Below, piece by piece: positions 53,000 to 61,840 of a stretch of 64,000 bases of DNA (positions are counted from its first letter, which is position 1; each line of letters begins with the position of its first letter). Location of the stretch: assembly GCF_000621205.1 (NCBI RefSeq), contig NZ_KK211233.1, positions 62,001-126,000 of the forward strand, written 5' to 3'. The translations under genes were made by a program, and so were the position numbers. Source of the DNA: Halotalea alkalilenta DSM 17697 (lineage in GTDB: Bacteria > Pseudomonadota > Gammaproteobacteria > Pseudomonadales > Halomonadaceae). The notes below the pieces were generated by a model. It had not been told where the DNA came from. It did not search any database and saw only the letters and a program-made list of their open reading frames with translations.

Positions 53000-53422
53000 T
53001 CAGCTCGAGGCGTAGCGCTGGCGCCAGCCTTCGAGCGTCTGCAACAGCTCGCCTTCGAACGGCAGCGCCCGCTCGCTGGTGAGATCGATGCAGACATAGA
53101 CCACCCGCGCTTCGGCGATTTTGCGCTCGCCGCAGTGGATCGATTGGACCATGCGCGCGCTGCGCGCTCCCTCGGTGATCGCATCGCTCAGGTCGGTGCG
53201 TACCTCGAGGCGATCGCCGAGGCGGGCGGGGGAGTTGAAGTCGATGTCGATGTGGACGATCACGAAGCCGACCCCGTGGCGCTCCATCCAAGAGAGCGCA
53301 TCGACCTCGTCGAACAGCGCCCAGCGCGCTTCTTCGATGAACTCGAGATAGCGGGCATTGTTGACGTGCCGATAGACGTCGAGGTGGTAGCCGCGAACGA
53401 TGATCGGGGTGATGTGGGGCAT
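53000..53422 (-). CDS. acyl-CoA thioesterase (4HBT/YbgC-like)
   Basis: A 140-aa hotdog-fold thioesterase. The catalytic signature LDVYRHVNNARYLEFIEEAR (Asp near 14, HVNN) is seen. ATG 53422 follows AGGAG. It lies 98 bp downstream of fni and on the same strand as the mevalonate genes, and may hydrolyse an acyl-CoA in or near that pathway, though this could be coincidental. Confidence 0.82.
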   Translation of the reverse strand: MPHITPIIVRGYHLDVYRHVNNARYLEFIEEARWALFDEVDALSWMERHGVGFVIVHIDIDFNSPARLGDRLEVRTDLSDAITEGARSARMVQSIHCGERKIAEARVVYVCIDLTSERALPFEGELLQTLEGWRQRYASS

Positions 53423-53520
53423 CGCGAAGCTCCTGAGCGAATGATCGATGGCGTCCATCCGGGCACCATCGATCACTCTAGCCTGCTCATCGTTTTCGCG
53501 CTTGGCGCCGGAGCTGGGCG

Positions 53521-54597
53521 TCAGCCGCCGTGGCGGGCCGACCGGGCGCGGCGTGCATACTTCATCGGATCGATGCCGCGCAGCTCGCAGTGCTCGCGGA
53601 CCGGTCCGCGGATCAGCAGGTCGGTATGGTGCAGCTCTTCGACCGTGGTCGCGCCGACCATCGCCATCAGCGTGCGCAGCTGGGCCTTCCACGCCTCCAG
53701 GGTCTCGATCAGCGCCTCGGGCCCTTCGTTCAGCAGGATGTGCAGTACCCGGCCGGAGACCCCGACCGCCCGAGCGCCGAGCGCCAGCGCCTTGAGCACG
53801 TCGAGCGGATGGCGCACGCCGCCCGAGGCGAGCACGTCGAGCGCGCCCATGTGCGGTGAGGCCTCGAGCAGCGAGACCACGGCGGACTGCCCCCAGCCTT
53901 CGAGATAGTCGTACTCCTGGGCGCTGCGGCGCAGGTTCTCGATCGCGATGAAATCCGTGCCGCCCCGGCCGCTGACGTCGACAAGCTCGATGCCGCGCTC
54001 GCGCAGCCGGAAGACGGTTTCCTCGCTCATTCCGAAGCCGACCTCCTTGACCACCACCGGCACACCGACCCGGGTGCGGATCGCCTCGATGTTGTCGAGC
54101 CAGGCGCCGAACTCGCGGTCCCCCTCCGGCATCACCAGCTCCTGCGGCGCGTTGACGTGCACCTGCAGCGCGTCGGCGTGGAGCATCTCCACCGCCTGCT
54201 CGGCCTGGGCGGGCGCGACGCCCGCGCCGACGTTGCCGAGCACGAAGCCGTCGGGATGGCGCTCCCTGAGCACGCTGAACGAGGCGCGCACGCTCGGGTC
54301 CTTGAGCGCCGCGCTCTGCGAACCGGAGGCGATCGCAAGACCGGTGGCCTGGGCGACTTCGCCGAGCTGACGGTTGATCTCGAGGGTCTTCGCGCTGCCG
54401 CCGGTCATTCCGTTGATGTAGAACGGAAAGGGCCAGGCGAAGGCGCGCGTGCGGGTGGCAAGCGAGATCGCCGCGCAGTCAAGCTCCGGGAACGAGTGAT
54501 GGACGAAGTCGAGATGATCGAAGTCGTTGATCCGCCGCTCGCGGTAGAGCGCGTGCGCGTGCGCGACGTGATCGTCCTTGCGCTGCTGGTGGCTCAT
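53521..54597 (-). CDS. fni: type 2 isopentenyl-diphosphate delta-isomerase
   Basis: A 358-aa FMN- and NADPH-dependent isomerase interconverting isopentenyl and dimethylallyl diphosphate. Family signatures are KDDHVAHA near the start, NGMTGGS near 64, HVNAPQELVMPEGDREF near 150 and VDVSGRGGTDF near 200, with the FMN-binding C-terminus (GGVRHPLDVLKALALGA). ATG 54597 overlaps the PMK stop (ATGA). Last gene of the mevalonate operon. Confidence 0.95.
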   Translation of the reverse strand: MSHQQRKDDHVAHAHALYRERRINDFDHLDFVHHSFPELDCAAISLATRTRAFAWPFPFYINGMTGGSAKTLEINRQLGEVAQATGLAIASGSQSAALKDPSVRASFSVLRERHPDGFVLGNVGAGVAPAQAEQAVEMLHADALQVHVNAPQELVMPEGDREFGAWLDNIEAIRTRVGVPVVVKEVGFGMSEETVFRLRERGIELVDVSGRGGTDFIAIENLRRSAQEYDYLEGWGQSAVVSLLEASPHMGALDVLASGGVRHPLDVLKALALGARAVGVSGRVLHILLNEGPEALIETLEAWKAQLRTLMAMVGATTVEELHHTDLLIRGPVREHCELRGIDPMKYARRARSARHGG

Positions 54598-55676
54598 CTC
54601 GGATGCCTCGTTTCTTCGAACACTTGGAGCGTCAGCGGCAGGATACCGCCCCGCGTCCAGGCCTCGAACAGCGGCGTGAGGTCGACCGAATCGTCGAACA
54701 GCGCGATGCCGCAGTCGCCGCCGCCGGCGCCGGAGGTCTTGGCCGCGCCGCCGAAGCGCTCCGCCTCTGCGCAGAGCAGATCGAGCGCGGGAGTCTCTAT
54801 CCCGGTCTCGGCCCCTTGGCCGAGCGCATGGAGCAGTTTGCGATAGACCCGTACCTGATGCTGGATGCGTGCGGTGCTGCCGGTGTCGAAGGCGTCGATC
54901 ATCGACGCCAGGCAGGCCTTGGCGCCGGCGAGGAACTCTTCGTAGTGGGTTTCGCGGCGCTGCTTGCGCGCCTGCACCATCGCCACCAGCGCAGGAGTGG
55001 AGGCCGGCGCGCCGGTCCAGCCGATGATCAGGCGCAGGTCGAAGGGGGCGCGCAGCGGGCGCACTTCGAGGTGCGGCCAGTCGAGCTCGACCATCGCGCT
55101 GACCGAGCGGCCGGCACGTTCGCGCCGCGCCCAGTCGCGGTCGAAGGCGGTATAGGCGATCCAGCCGCCATAGGCGCTGGCGGCGAGATCGCCGCACGAG
55201 CCGTTGGGCTGGATGTCGATCTGCGCCAGCGCCGCGAGCTTGAACAGCGTAAGCGGTGAGAGGGTCAGATCGTAGAAGCGTGCCAATACCTTGATCGTCG
55301 CCACCGTCACTGCGCCGCTCGAACCGAGGCCATACTTGCGCCCGGAAAAGTCATCGAGCTGGCTGTCGATGGTGAGGTGATAGATCCCCAGCGACCGGCC
55401 GTGTTCGCGAGCGTACTTCTCGGTCACCGAGATCGCCGAGAGCACGTAGTCGAACGGGTTCTCTTCGCGGTCCAGCACCAGCTCGTCGCCGCTGCGCCGC
55501 CAGCGCACCGGCAAGCGGCCGTACTGGCTCGAGGCCAGCGAGCCGAGTTCCTCTGCGGGCTCGAGACGCACGCGCAGGAAGCGGTCGACGGCGACCAGGA
55601 TGGCGCTGTTGCCAGGCTCGATCACCGCGTACTCACCGGCGATGTAGAGTTTGCCTGGCGCTTTTTCTTCGATCAT
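54594..55676 (-). CDS. mvaK2: phosphomevalonate kinase
   Basis: A 360-aa GHMP kinase that phosphorylates 5-phosphomevalonate. The start (MIEEKAPGKLYIAGEYAVIE) and ATP loop KYGLGSSGAVTVATIKVLAR (about 110) match the bacterial PMK group, and TSGAGGGDCGIALF near 325 is the C-terminal motif. It sits between mvaD and fni with four-base overlaps on both sides. Confidence 0.93.
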   Translation of the reverse strand: MIEEKAPGKLYIAGEYAVIEPGNSAILVAVDRFLRVRLEPAEELGSLASSQYGRLPVRWRRSGDELVLDREENPFDYVLSAISVTEKYAREHGRSLGIYHLTIDSQLDDFSGRKYGLGSSGAVTVATIKVLARFYDLTLSPLTLFKLAALAQIDIQPNGSCGDLAASAYGGWIAYTAFDRDWARRERAGRSVSAMVELDWPHLEVRPLRAPFDLRLIIGWTGAPASTPALVAMVQARKQRRETHYEEFLAGAKACLASMIDAFDTGSTARIQHQVRVYRKLLHALGQGAETGIETPALDLLCAEAERFGGAAKTSGAGGGDCGIALFDDSVDLTPLFEAWTRGGILPLTLQVFEETRHPR

Positions 55677-56671
55677 CGACACTCCGGCGCCTCCGCGTCC
55701 TCGATACGCAGCCCCGGGCCGGGGCGTGCGGTGATCAGCGCCTCTTCGCCGAAATGCTCGCCCAGCGCCGCGCGCAGCCGGGGCACGGTGGCCTCGCGGG
55801 CGATGATCTTCACATTGGGGCCGGCATCCATGGTGAAGTAGCACTCATGGCCTTCGTCGCGCAGCTGTCGTACCAGGTTCATCGCCAGCAGGCTGCCGCC
55901 CTCCCAATAGCAAAACGGCGGCTCGGCCGAGAGCATGGTGGCATGCATCCGCATCGCGCTGGATTCGGCCAGGGTACCGATGCGGGTGAAGTCGCCTTCG
56001 AGCACGGCGATGCGCATCCGCTCCAGGTCGCGCTCTGCATGCTCCACCCAAGCCGGGTAGAACGGCGAGGTAGCGACGGTGCGGCGCATGCCTTCGCGGC
56101 TCGAGAGCCCCTTGTGGCCTGAATTGACCACCACCACCAGCATCACCAGGTCGTCGAGGTTAGACGCCGGCACCGGGCGGGCGTAGGAGCTCTGGTCGTC
56201 GGTACCCGCCTGCCACAGGGCGAAGCCGGGGAAGATCGAACGGCAGGCCGAGCCCGAGCCCTTGCGCGCGAGGATCGAAAGCTCCCGCGGCGAGAGTTCC
56301 AGGCCGATCGCCGCGCTGGCGGCACCCGCCAGCGCGGCGAAGGCGGAGGCCGAGGAGGCGAGCCCGGCACCGGTCGGCACCTGGTTGCAGGAGTCGACCT
56401 CGGCGCGCCACTCGTGACCCTTGAGCGCGCGTACGCGATCGAGGAAGCGGCTCACCTTGCGCGCGGCCTCGCCCTCGAGCGTGCGGCCATCGAGGCGCAC
56501 ATGGTCCTCGCCCAGCTCGGGAAAGAAACGCACCCGGGTGCGGGTGTAGAAGGCGTCCAGCGTCAGCGACAGGCTGCCGTTCATCGGCAGCATCCGCGCT
56601 TCGTCACGCTTGCCCCAGTACTTGATCAAAGCGATGTTGCTATGGGCGATCGCCGTCGCCTGATGGCTCAT
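55673..56671 (-). CDS. mvaD: diphosphomevalonate decarboxylase
   Basis: A 332-aa GHMP enzyme that decarboxylates mevalonate diphosphate to isopentenyl diphosphate. The signature ALIKYWGKRDEARMLPMNGS at the start, VPTGAGLASSASAFAAL near 100 and the decarboxylase segment YFTMDAGPNVKII near 280 are present. Overlaps neighbours by four bases each. Confidence 0.95.
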   Translation of the reverse strand: MSHQATAIAHSNIALIKYWGKRDEARMLPMNGSLSLTLDAFYTRTRVRFFPELGEDHVRLDGRTLEGEAARKVSRFLDRVRALKGHEWRAEVDSCNQVPTGAGLASSASAFAALAGAASAAIGLELSPRELSILARKGSGSACRSIFPGFALWQAGTDDQSSYARPVPASNLDDLVMLVVVVNSGHKGLSSREGMRRTVATSPFYPAWVEHAERDLERMRIAVLEGDFTRIGTLAESSAMRMHATMLSAEPPFCYWEGGSLLAMNLVRQLRDEGHECYFTMDAGPNVKIIAREATVPRLRAALGEHFGEEALITARPGPGLRIEDAEAPECR

Positions 56672-57630
56672 GCGGGATCTTCCTCGAAACGATGAATCCA
56701 GGTCTGCCGGGCGCCGCTCGCGAGCAGCGCCTCGGCGACCACGCTGGCCGCCTCGGCATCGGTGCAGAGCGCGACCATGCAGCCGCCGCGTCCGCCTCCG
56801 GTCAGTTTGGCCCCTAGCGCGCCATGCGCCAGTGCGGCTTCGACCAAACGATCGAGCTCGGGGCTGCTGATGTCGAGCGTGGCGAGCTGTGCATGGGCTT
56901 CGTTCATCAGCTCGCCGAGACGGGCAGGGCGATCGTCGGCGAGGCAGACGCGCGCCTCCTCGGTCAGCCTGCCGAGGCGCAGGATGCGCGGCTCGACCTC
57001 GCTGCGCTCAGCCGCAAAGCGCGCGCCGAGATCGGCGACCGTCTGCCGGGTGCCGCCCTTGACGCCGGTATCGGCGATCACGAAGACCCCGGTCAAGGCG
57101 ATCGGCAGGTCGCGGAACTCGCCGCGCTGGAAATGGATTGGCGCGGCGGCGGAGGTCGCCACGGCGTCGAGCCCGCTCGGATTGCCATGGGCGATTCGTT
57201 CGGATACCTGGACCAGGGCGAACAGGGTGTCGCGGTCCAGCGGGCGCCGGTAGAGGTCGAACAGCGCGCGCACCACTGCGCCTGCGACCGCGGCGCTCGA
57301 GCCCATGCCGCGTTCGGTGGGGACCTCGCTTTCGATGATGAAATGCAGGCCTTCGGGGCGTTCGCCGAGCTCCTCGAGGCAGGCTTCGATCGCGGCTTTG
57401 ACACCGGCGAGGGGGGCCGGCAGGCGGGCGAGGGGACCTTGGTAGAGCTCGCTTTCGAACCAGTGCTCGGGGGCGCCGTGGGCCACTCGAGCGCTCATCC
57501 TCACGCTGTGCAGCGGCATTGCGATCGCCGGCTCGCCGTATACCACCGAATGCTCGCCGATGAGGATGAATTTCCCACAGGCCACTCCATGACCCGCATG
57601 GAAGAGAGGCTTCAGATGCTCGCGTTCCAT
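56668..57630 (-). CDS. mvaK1: mevalonate kinase
   Basis: A 320-aa GHMP kinase phosphorylating mevalonate. Motifs are CGKFILIGEHSVVYGEPAIA near 18, VPTERGMGSSAAVAGAV near 104 and KLTGGGRGGCMVAL near 275. First gene of the operon mvk-mvaD-pmk-fni. HMG-CoA synthase and reductase are not in the window. Confidence 0.95.
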   Translation of the reverse strand: MEREHLKPLFHAGHGVACGKFILIGEHSVVYGEPAIAMPLHSVRMSARVAHGAPEHWFESELYQGPLARLPAPLAGVKAAIEACLEELGERPEGLHFIIESEVPTERGMGSSAAVAGAVVRALFDLYRRPLDRDTLFALVQVSERIAHGNPSGLDAVATSAAAPIHFQRGEFRDLPIALTGVFVIADTGVKGGTRQTVADLGARFAAERSEVEPRILRLGRLTEEARVCLADDRPARLGELMNEAHAQLATLDISSPELDRLVEAALAHGALGAKLTGGGRGGCMVALCTDAEAASVVAEALLASGARQTWIHRFEEDPA

Positions 57631-58097
57631 CGTCGCTTTTCCAGATCAGATATAGGGCGACCCGACCACGCCCGCCTCCCGCGACGCGGGTTCGAGTCGA
57701 GGCCGCAAGGCATGATGGCAATCAGAGAAGGGCCGCTGGAAAGCCGGCTGGTGCTCGCTCCCGCACGATGGCGAGCGCTGGCGTGCCCCGATCTTCGTGC
57801 GCATCGCCTACGACCTCGCTATCGGATTCGAGAGGGTCATGCGGTCGAATCGCATCGCTCCGATTTGGAGCGCTGTGCGCGCATAGGGTACACGAACGAG
57901 AGGCACCGCCGCATCTTCCGTCGCTCTGCATACATCCCGGATCATCACACCCCGGACGCCGATGGACGTTCTGCCTCGGACGCTGCGCGGGGCGTTCACG
58001 CTCTGCTAGAATCCGCACCGTCCTGGCCATCACGGTGGCTCGATTCGTTTGATTCGCGGTCCGCCCTTTACGCGGGCGACCACTGTGGAGAATACCG
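57631..58097. other. 467-bp spacer between mvaK1 and trhO (divergent)
   Basis: No ORF looks convincing on either strand. An extended -10 (TGCTAGAAT, 58004-58012) could serve trhO. The part next to mvaK1 must hold that operon's promoter, but I cannot assign hexamers. Confidence 0.35.
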
Positions 58098-59048
58098 ATG
58101 TCTCAAGCTTCAAGCGGTGCGGTCGACAGCATCGTCGTCGCCGCGCTGTATCAGTTCGTTACCCTCGAAGACTACGTCGCACTGCGTGAGCCGCTGCGTG
58201 AATTCATGTGCGCCTGCGGCATCAAGGGCACGCTGCTGCTCGCCGAGGAGGGGATCAACGGTACCGTCTCCGGCAGCCGCGAGGCGATCGACGCGCTGCT
58301 GGCGTGGCTCAAGCGCGACGCGCGCTTCGAAGGGCTCGAGCACAAGGAGTCGCTGTGCGCCGAGCATCCCTTCTATCGCACCAAGGTGAAGCTCAAGAAG
58401 GAGATCGTCACCCTCGGTGTGCCGGGTATCGATCCCAGCAAGCGGGTCGGCACCTACGTCGAGCCGGAGCAGTGGAACGCGCTGCTCGACGACCCCGAAG
58501 TGCTGCTGATCGATACCCGCAACGACTACGAGGTCGGCATCGGCACCTTCGAAGGCGCGATCGATCCCAGGACCAAGAGCTTTCGCGAGTTCCCCGAGTT
58601 CGTCCGCAGCCATTTCGATCCGAGCCGGCACAAGAAGGTGGCGATGTTCTGCACCGGTGGGATTCGCTGCGAGAAGGCCTCGAGCTTCATGCTCGAGGAG
58701 GGCTTCGAGGAGGTCTATCACCTCAAGGGCGGAATCCTCAAGTACCTCGAAGCGGTGCCCGAGGCCGAGAGCAAGTGGCGCGGCGAGTGCTTCGTCTTCG
58801 ACAACCGGGTGACGGTCAAGCACGACCTCAGCGAAGGCGAGTTCGACCAGTGCCACGCCTGTCGTCGCCCGGTCTCGGTCGCCGACCGGGAATCGCCGCA
58901 CTACACGCCAGGGGTCAGCTGCCCGCACTGCTGGGACAATCTGCCGGAGAAGACTCGCCAGGGCGCGATCGAGCGGCAAAAGCAGATCGAGCTGGCGCGC
59001 CTTCGCCAAGAGCCCCATCCGATCGGTCGCGACCCGCGCCGCGGCTGA
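58098..59048 (+). CDS. trhO: tRNA uridine(34) hydroxylase TrhO (YceA rhodanese family)
   Basis: A 316-aa enzyme of the YceA/TrhO group, which hydroxylates U34 of tRNAs using oxygen, on the way to 5-methoxy/carboxymethoxyuridine. It has an N-terminal acylphosphatase-like domain, a rhodanese domain with the active Cys in [12 protein letters not shown] near 190, and a C-terminal CxxC pair (CHACRRP and CPHCW) that may bind zinc. Confidence 0.94.
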   Translation: MSQASSGAVDSIVVAALYQFVTLEDYVALREPLREFMCACGIKGTLLLAEEGINGTVSGSREAIDALLAWLKRDARFEGLEHKESLCAEHPFYRTKVKLKKEIVTLGVPGIDPSKRVGTYVEPEQWNALLDDPEVLLIDTRNDYEVGIGTFEGAIDPRTKSFREFPEFVRSHFDPSRHKKVAMFCTGGIRCEKASSFMLEEGFEEVYHLKGGILKYLEAVPEAESKWRGECFVFDNRVTVKHDLSEGEFDQCHACRRPVSVADRESPHYTPGVSCPHCWDNLPEKTRQGAIERQKQIELARLRQEPHPIGRDPRRG

Positions 59049-59063
59049 TCCGCAGGCCGCCTC

Positions 59064-59444
59064 CTAGCAGGCCGGCGGTGGCGCTTCGCCGTACCATCGC
59101 CACCTGGCCTCGATCAGCGCCTCGGCGCGCGCCTCTCCGTCGAGCTCGATCACGCGATGACCGGCCACGCCGCCCAGCCAGAACAGGGCGGCGTGGTCGT
59201 CGCATGCCGGCATCAACAGCACCGCTTGTCGGCCGAGCGGCTCCAGTGCCTGCGCCAGCGCCGCGCTTGCGCGCAGCTCGTACAGCCGTACGGGATCGTC
59301 GACCACCATTAGCGCGGTGCAGGGATCATCGACCAGGGCGTCGACGAGGGCTGCCAGCAGCCGGGCGGGTGGCGTTGCCACTACGATCGCCGCATCGCTG
59401 TGGCCGGACGGCGGCACTACCCAGCGTAAGGGGAGCGAGTCCAT
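59064..59444 (-). CDS. hypothetical protein (126 aa)
   Basis: A 126-aa protein starting MDSLPLRWVVPPSGHSDAA, with hydrophobic strands and ending WRWYGEAPPPAC. The fold may resemble small SulA/ImuA-like NTPase remnants, but I do not assign it. The 33-bp spacing after acdS and its GAGGG ribosome site suggest it is cotranscribed with acdS. Convergent with trhO. Confidence 0.55.
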   Translation of the reverse strand: MDSLPLRWVVPPSGHSDAAIVVATPPARLLAALVDALVDDPCTALMVVDDPVRLYELRASAALAQALEPLGRQAVLLMPACDDHAALFWLGGVAGHRVIELDGEARAEALIEARWRWYGEAPPPAC

Positions 59445-59477
59445 GGGCTGGCCCTCGTTGCTCGGCGGCACCGATGA

Positions 59478-60488
59478 TCATTCGAATGCTTTGCTGTAGG
59501 CATCCAGGGCCGGTGCGCCGCCGAGGTGGACGTAGAGCACGCGGCTGCCGGGGGCGATTTCGCCGCTGCGGGCCATGGCTATCAGTCCGGCGAGGGATTT
59601 TCCCTCATAGACCGGGTCGGTGAGCATGGCTTCGCTCTGCGCCGCGAGCCTGATCGCCGCTATCGTCGCTTCGTCCGGCAGGCCGTAGTCGGGTCCGGCG
59701 AAGCGGGGGTCGATCACTACGTCCTCGTCGAGGATCGGCTTCGCAAGCTCGATCATCTCCGCGGTGGCGCGGGCGATCTTGGTCACTGCCGCACGGGTCA
59801 TCTCGGCGTTCGCCGCGGTATCGATACCGATCAGCCGGCGCGGGCGATCCTGGGCCTTGAAGCCGACCACCATGCCGCCCTGGGTGGAACCGGTACAGGT
59901 CGCGGTGACCACGGTGTCGAAGAACAGGTCGCGTTCGCGCTCCTGCTGCGCGAGCTCGTCGGCGAAGTTGGCGTAGCCGAGCCCGCCGAGCGGATGGTCC
60001 GAGGCACCGGCCGGAATCGCGTAAGGCTTGCCGCCTTCGCTGCGCACCTGCTCCAGCGCCCTTTCCCAGGTCTCCTTGACCGCGGTCGAGTAGCCTTCGC
60101 CCTCGAGCAGCGTCTGCGCGCCCATCAGGCGAGAGAGCAGGATGTTGCCGACCCGCTGGTAGTTCGGGTCGTCCCAGTGGGTCCACTCCTCCTGGACCAG
60201 CCGGCACTTGAGTCCGAGCACCGCGGCCACCGCGGCGACCTGGCGGGTGTGGTTGGACTGTACGTTACCGATCGACACCAGGGTGTCGCATCCCTGTGCC
60301 AGCGCATCGGCCGCCAGCCACTCGAGCTTGCGCACCTTGTTGCCGCCGTAGGCGAGACCGGAGGAGACATCGTCGCGCTTGGCCCATAGCTCGATGCCGA
60401 GCTCCTTCGACAGCCGCTTCAAAGGCTGCAGAGGGGAGGGGAAGTAGCCAAGGGTGACACGGGGGAAGCGTTTTTCCAGCTCGAGCAT
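59478..60488 (-). CDS. acdS: 1-aminocyclopropane-1-carboxylate deaminase
   Basis: A 336-aa PLP enzyme that converts ACC, the ethylene precursor of plants, to 2-oxobutyrate and ammonia. PLP Lys is in GGNKVRKLEW (about 51), and the ACC-deaminase-specific Glu and Leu are kept in DPVYEGKSL (about 295) and YVHLGGAPAL (about 322), which separates it from D-cysteine desulfhydrase. It is divergent from its Lrp-type regulator, as in Pseudomonas and Burkholderia. Confidence 0.92.
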   Translation of the reverse strand: MLELEKRFPRVTLGYFPSPLQPLKRLSKELGIELWAKRDDVSSGLAYGGNKVRKLEWLAADALAQGCDTLVSIGNVQSNHTRQVAAVAAVLGLKCRLVQEEWTHWDDPNYQRVGNILLSRLMGAQTLLEGEGYSTAVKETWERALEQVRSEGGKPYAIPAGASDHPLGGLGYANFADELAQQERERDLFFDTVVTATCTGSTQGGMVVGFKAQDRPRRLIGIDTAANAEMTRAAVTKIARATAEMIELAKPILDEDVVIDPRFAGPDYGLPDEATIAAIRLAAQSEAMLTDPVYEGKSLAGLIAMARSGEIAPGSRVLYVHLGGAPALDAYSKAFE

Positions 60489-60655
60489 GGCGGATTCTCC
60501 TAGGTTGGAATTGTTGTCGCCGACCGTTCCATGTTAGAGCCGAGGAGTGGGGAAAGTGCTTTCTTTTTACTGCTGGTTAAAGCCATTATCTGGATGGTTT
60601 TTGCGGATGTGGTGAAGATGGTTCTCTGGAATCCGAGTAAAGGGAAATATTCATT

Positions 60656-61135
60656 ATGGACGACGAGCAGCGATTCGCGCCTCTTACCGCCCTCGACCGC
60701 CGGATTCTCCAGGCGCTGCAACAGGATGGCCGACTGAGCAACCGTGCGCTGGCGGAGCGTGTCGGGCTGAGCGCCTCGGCATGCTGGAAGCACACCCAGC
60801 GGCTGTTCGAGGACAAAGTGATCACCTCGGTCCAGGCGCGGATCGATCCGCGAGCGGTGGATCGCCAGACCATGGTGATGGTCGGCGTGGTACTCGATCG
60901 CTCGAGCCAGCAGAGTTTCGAGCAGTTCGCCTCCGCCGCCAGGGCGCTGCCGCAGGTGCTCGAGTGCTATCTGGTCGCAGGCGACATGGACTACTTCCTC
61001 AAGGTGCGGGTGCGCGATCTGCCCGCATTCAACCGCTTCCACAGCGAGCGCATCCTGGCATTGCCCCATGTGCTCCAGGTTCGCACCTTCTTCGTCCTCG
61101 ACGAGATCAAGGCGGATGGAACGCTGAGCTTCTAG
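60656..61135 (+). CDS. acdR: Lrp/AsnC-family regulator of ACC deaminase
   Basis: A 159-aa Lrp protein with the helix-turn-helix LTALDRRILQALQQDGRLSN, then ALAERVGLSASACWKHTQRL, and a ligand-binding RAM-like domain. It is divergent from acdS, which is the AcdR arrangement, so it probably senses ACC or leucine and activates acdS. The 167-bp spacer contains their shared promoter region. Confidence 0.9.
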   Translation: MDDEQRFAPLTALDRRILQALQQDGRLSNRALAERVGLSASACWKHTQRLFEDKVITSVQARIDPRAVDRQTMVMVGVVLDRSSQQSFEQFASAARALPQVLECYLVAGDMDYFLKVRVRDLPAFNRFHSERILALPHVLQVRTFFVLDEIKADGTLSF

Positions 61136-61244
61136 GGCGTGGCGATGCGCCCTGGCCGCTCTCGACCACGTGGCACCGGCGGCGCGGCCGGAGGTATGCT
61201 CTATCGGCCCCAGTTCTTCCCACCCAGCGGCAAAGGAGCCCAGC

Positions 61245-61718
61245 ATGAGCCTCGAGTCGGTTCGCGCCTTCTTCACCACCCACGCGCCCGAGATCGAAGT
61301 GATCGAACTCGATGAGAGCACCGCCACCGTCGAACTCGCCGCCCGCGCCCATGGCGTGGCACCGGCGAAGATCGCCAAGACCCTGTCGATGCGCGTCGAT
61401 GGCCAGCCGCTTTTGGTGGTGGCCCGTGGCGATGCTCGGCTCGACAACCGCAAGATCAAGGCCACCTTCGGTGGCAAGGCGAAGCTGCTCGGTTTCGAAG
61501 AAGTCCTCGCCTTGACCGGCCATCCGGTGGGCGGCGTTTGTCCTTTCGGGCTCGCCACGCCAGTGCCGGTCTACTGCGACGAGTCGCTGCGCGCCTTCGA
61601 CGAGGTGCTGCCGGCGGCAGGCGCCCCCCACAGCGCGGTGCGCATCTCTCCCGAGCGCCTGGCGATGCTGACCGAGGCACGATGGGTCGATGTCTGCAAG
61701 CTGCCCGAGGTGGAGTGA
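61245..61718 (+). CDS. YbaK/EbsC-type aminoacyl-tRNA deacylase
   Basis: A 157-aa protein of the YbaK/ProX editing family, which hydrolyses misacylated Cys-tRNAPro or Ala-tRNAPro. It shows the segments AAAHGVAPAKIAKTLSM-like (ARAHGVAPAKIAKTL) and GHPVGGVCPFGL near 100. ATG 61245 has AAAGGAG upstream; no gene is immediately adjacent. Confidence 0.9.
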   Translation: MSLESVRAFFTTHAPEIEVIELDESTATVELAARAHGVAPAKIAKTLSMRVDGQPLLVVARGDARLDNRKIKATFGGKAKLLGFEEVLALTGHPVGGVCPFGLATPVPVYCDESLRAFDEVLPAAGAPHSAVRISPERLAMLTEARWVDVCKLPEVE

Positions 61719-61840
61719 GCCGGGCGATCTCGCGGGCGCGGCCACTGAGCTGGGCCTGATGATCGATGAGCCCTCGGCGGCGCTTTGTCTAGACTGGAAA
61801 TTCCTCGATGTTCGGTCAACGCATAGACGGAGCCGTGGTG

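Noticed and set aside
57722-58033. ORFs in the spacer between mvaK1 and trhO
   Set aside because: Compositions are strange (Arg/Cys-rich), starts lack ribosome sites, and none resembles a known family.
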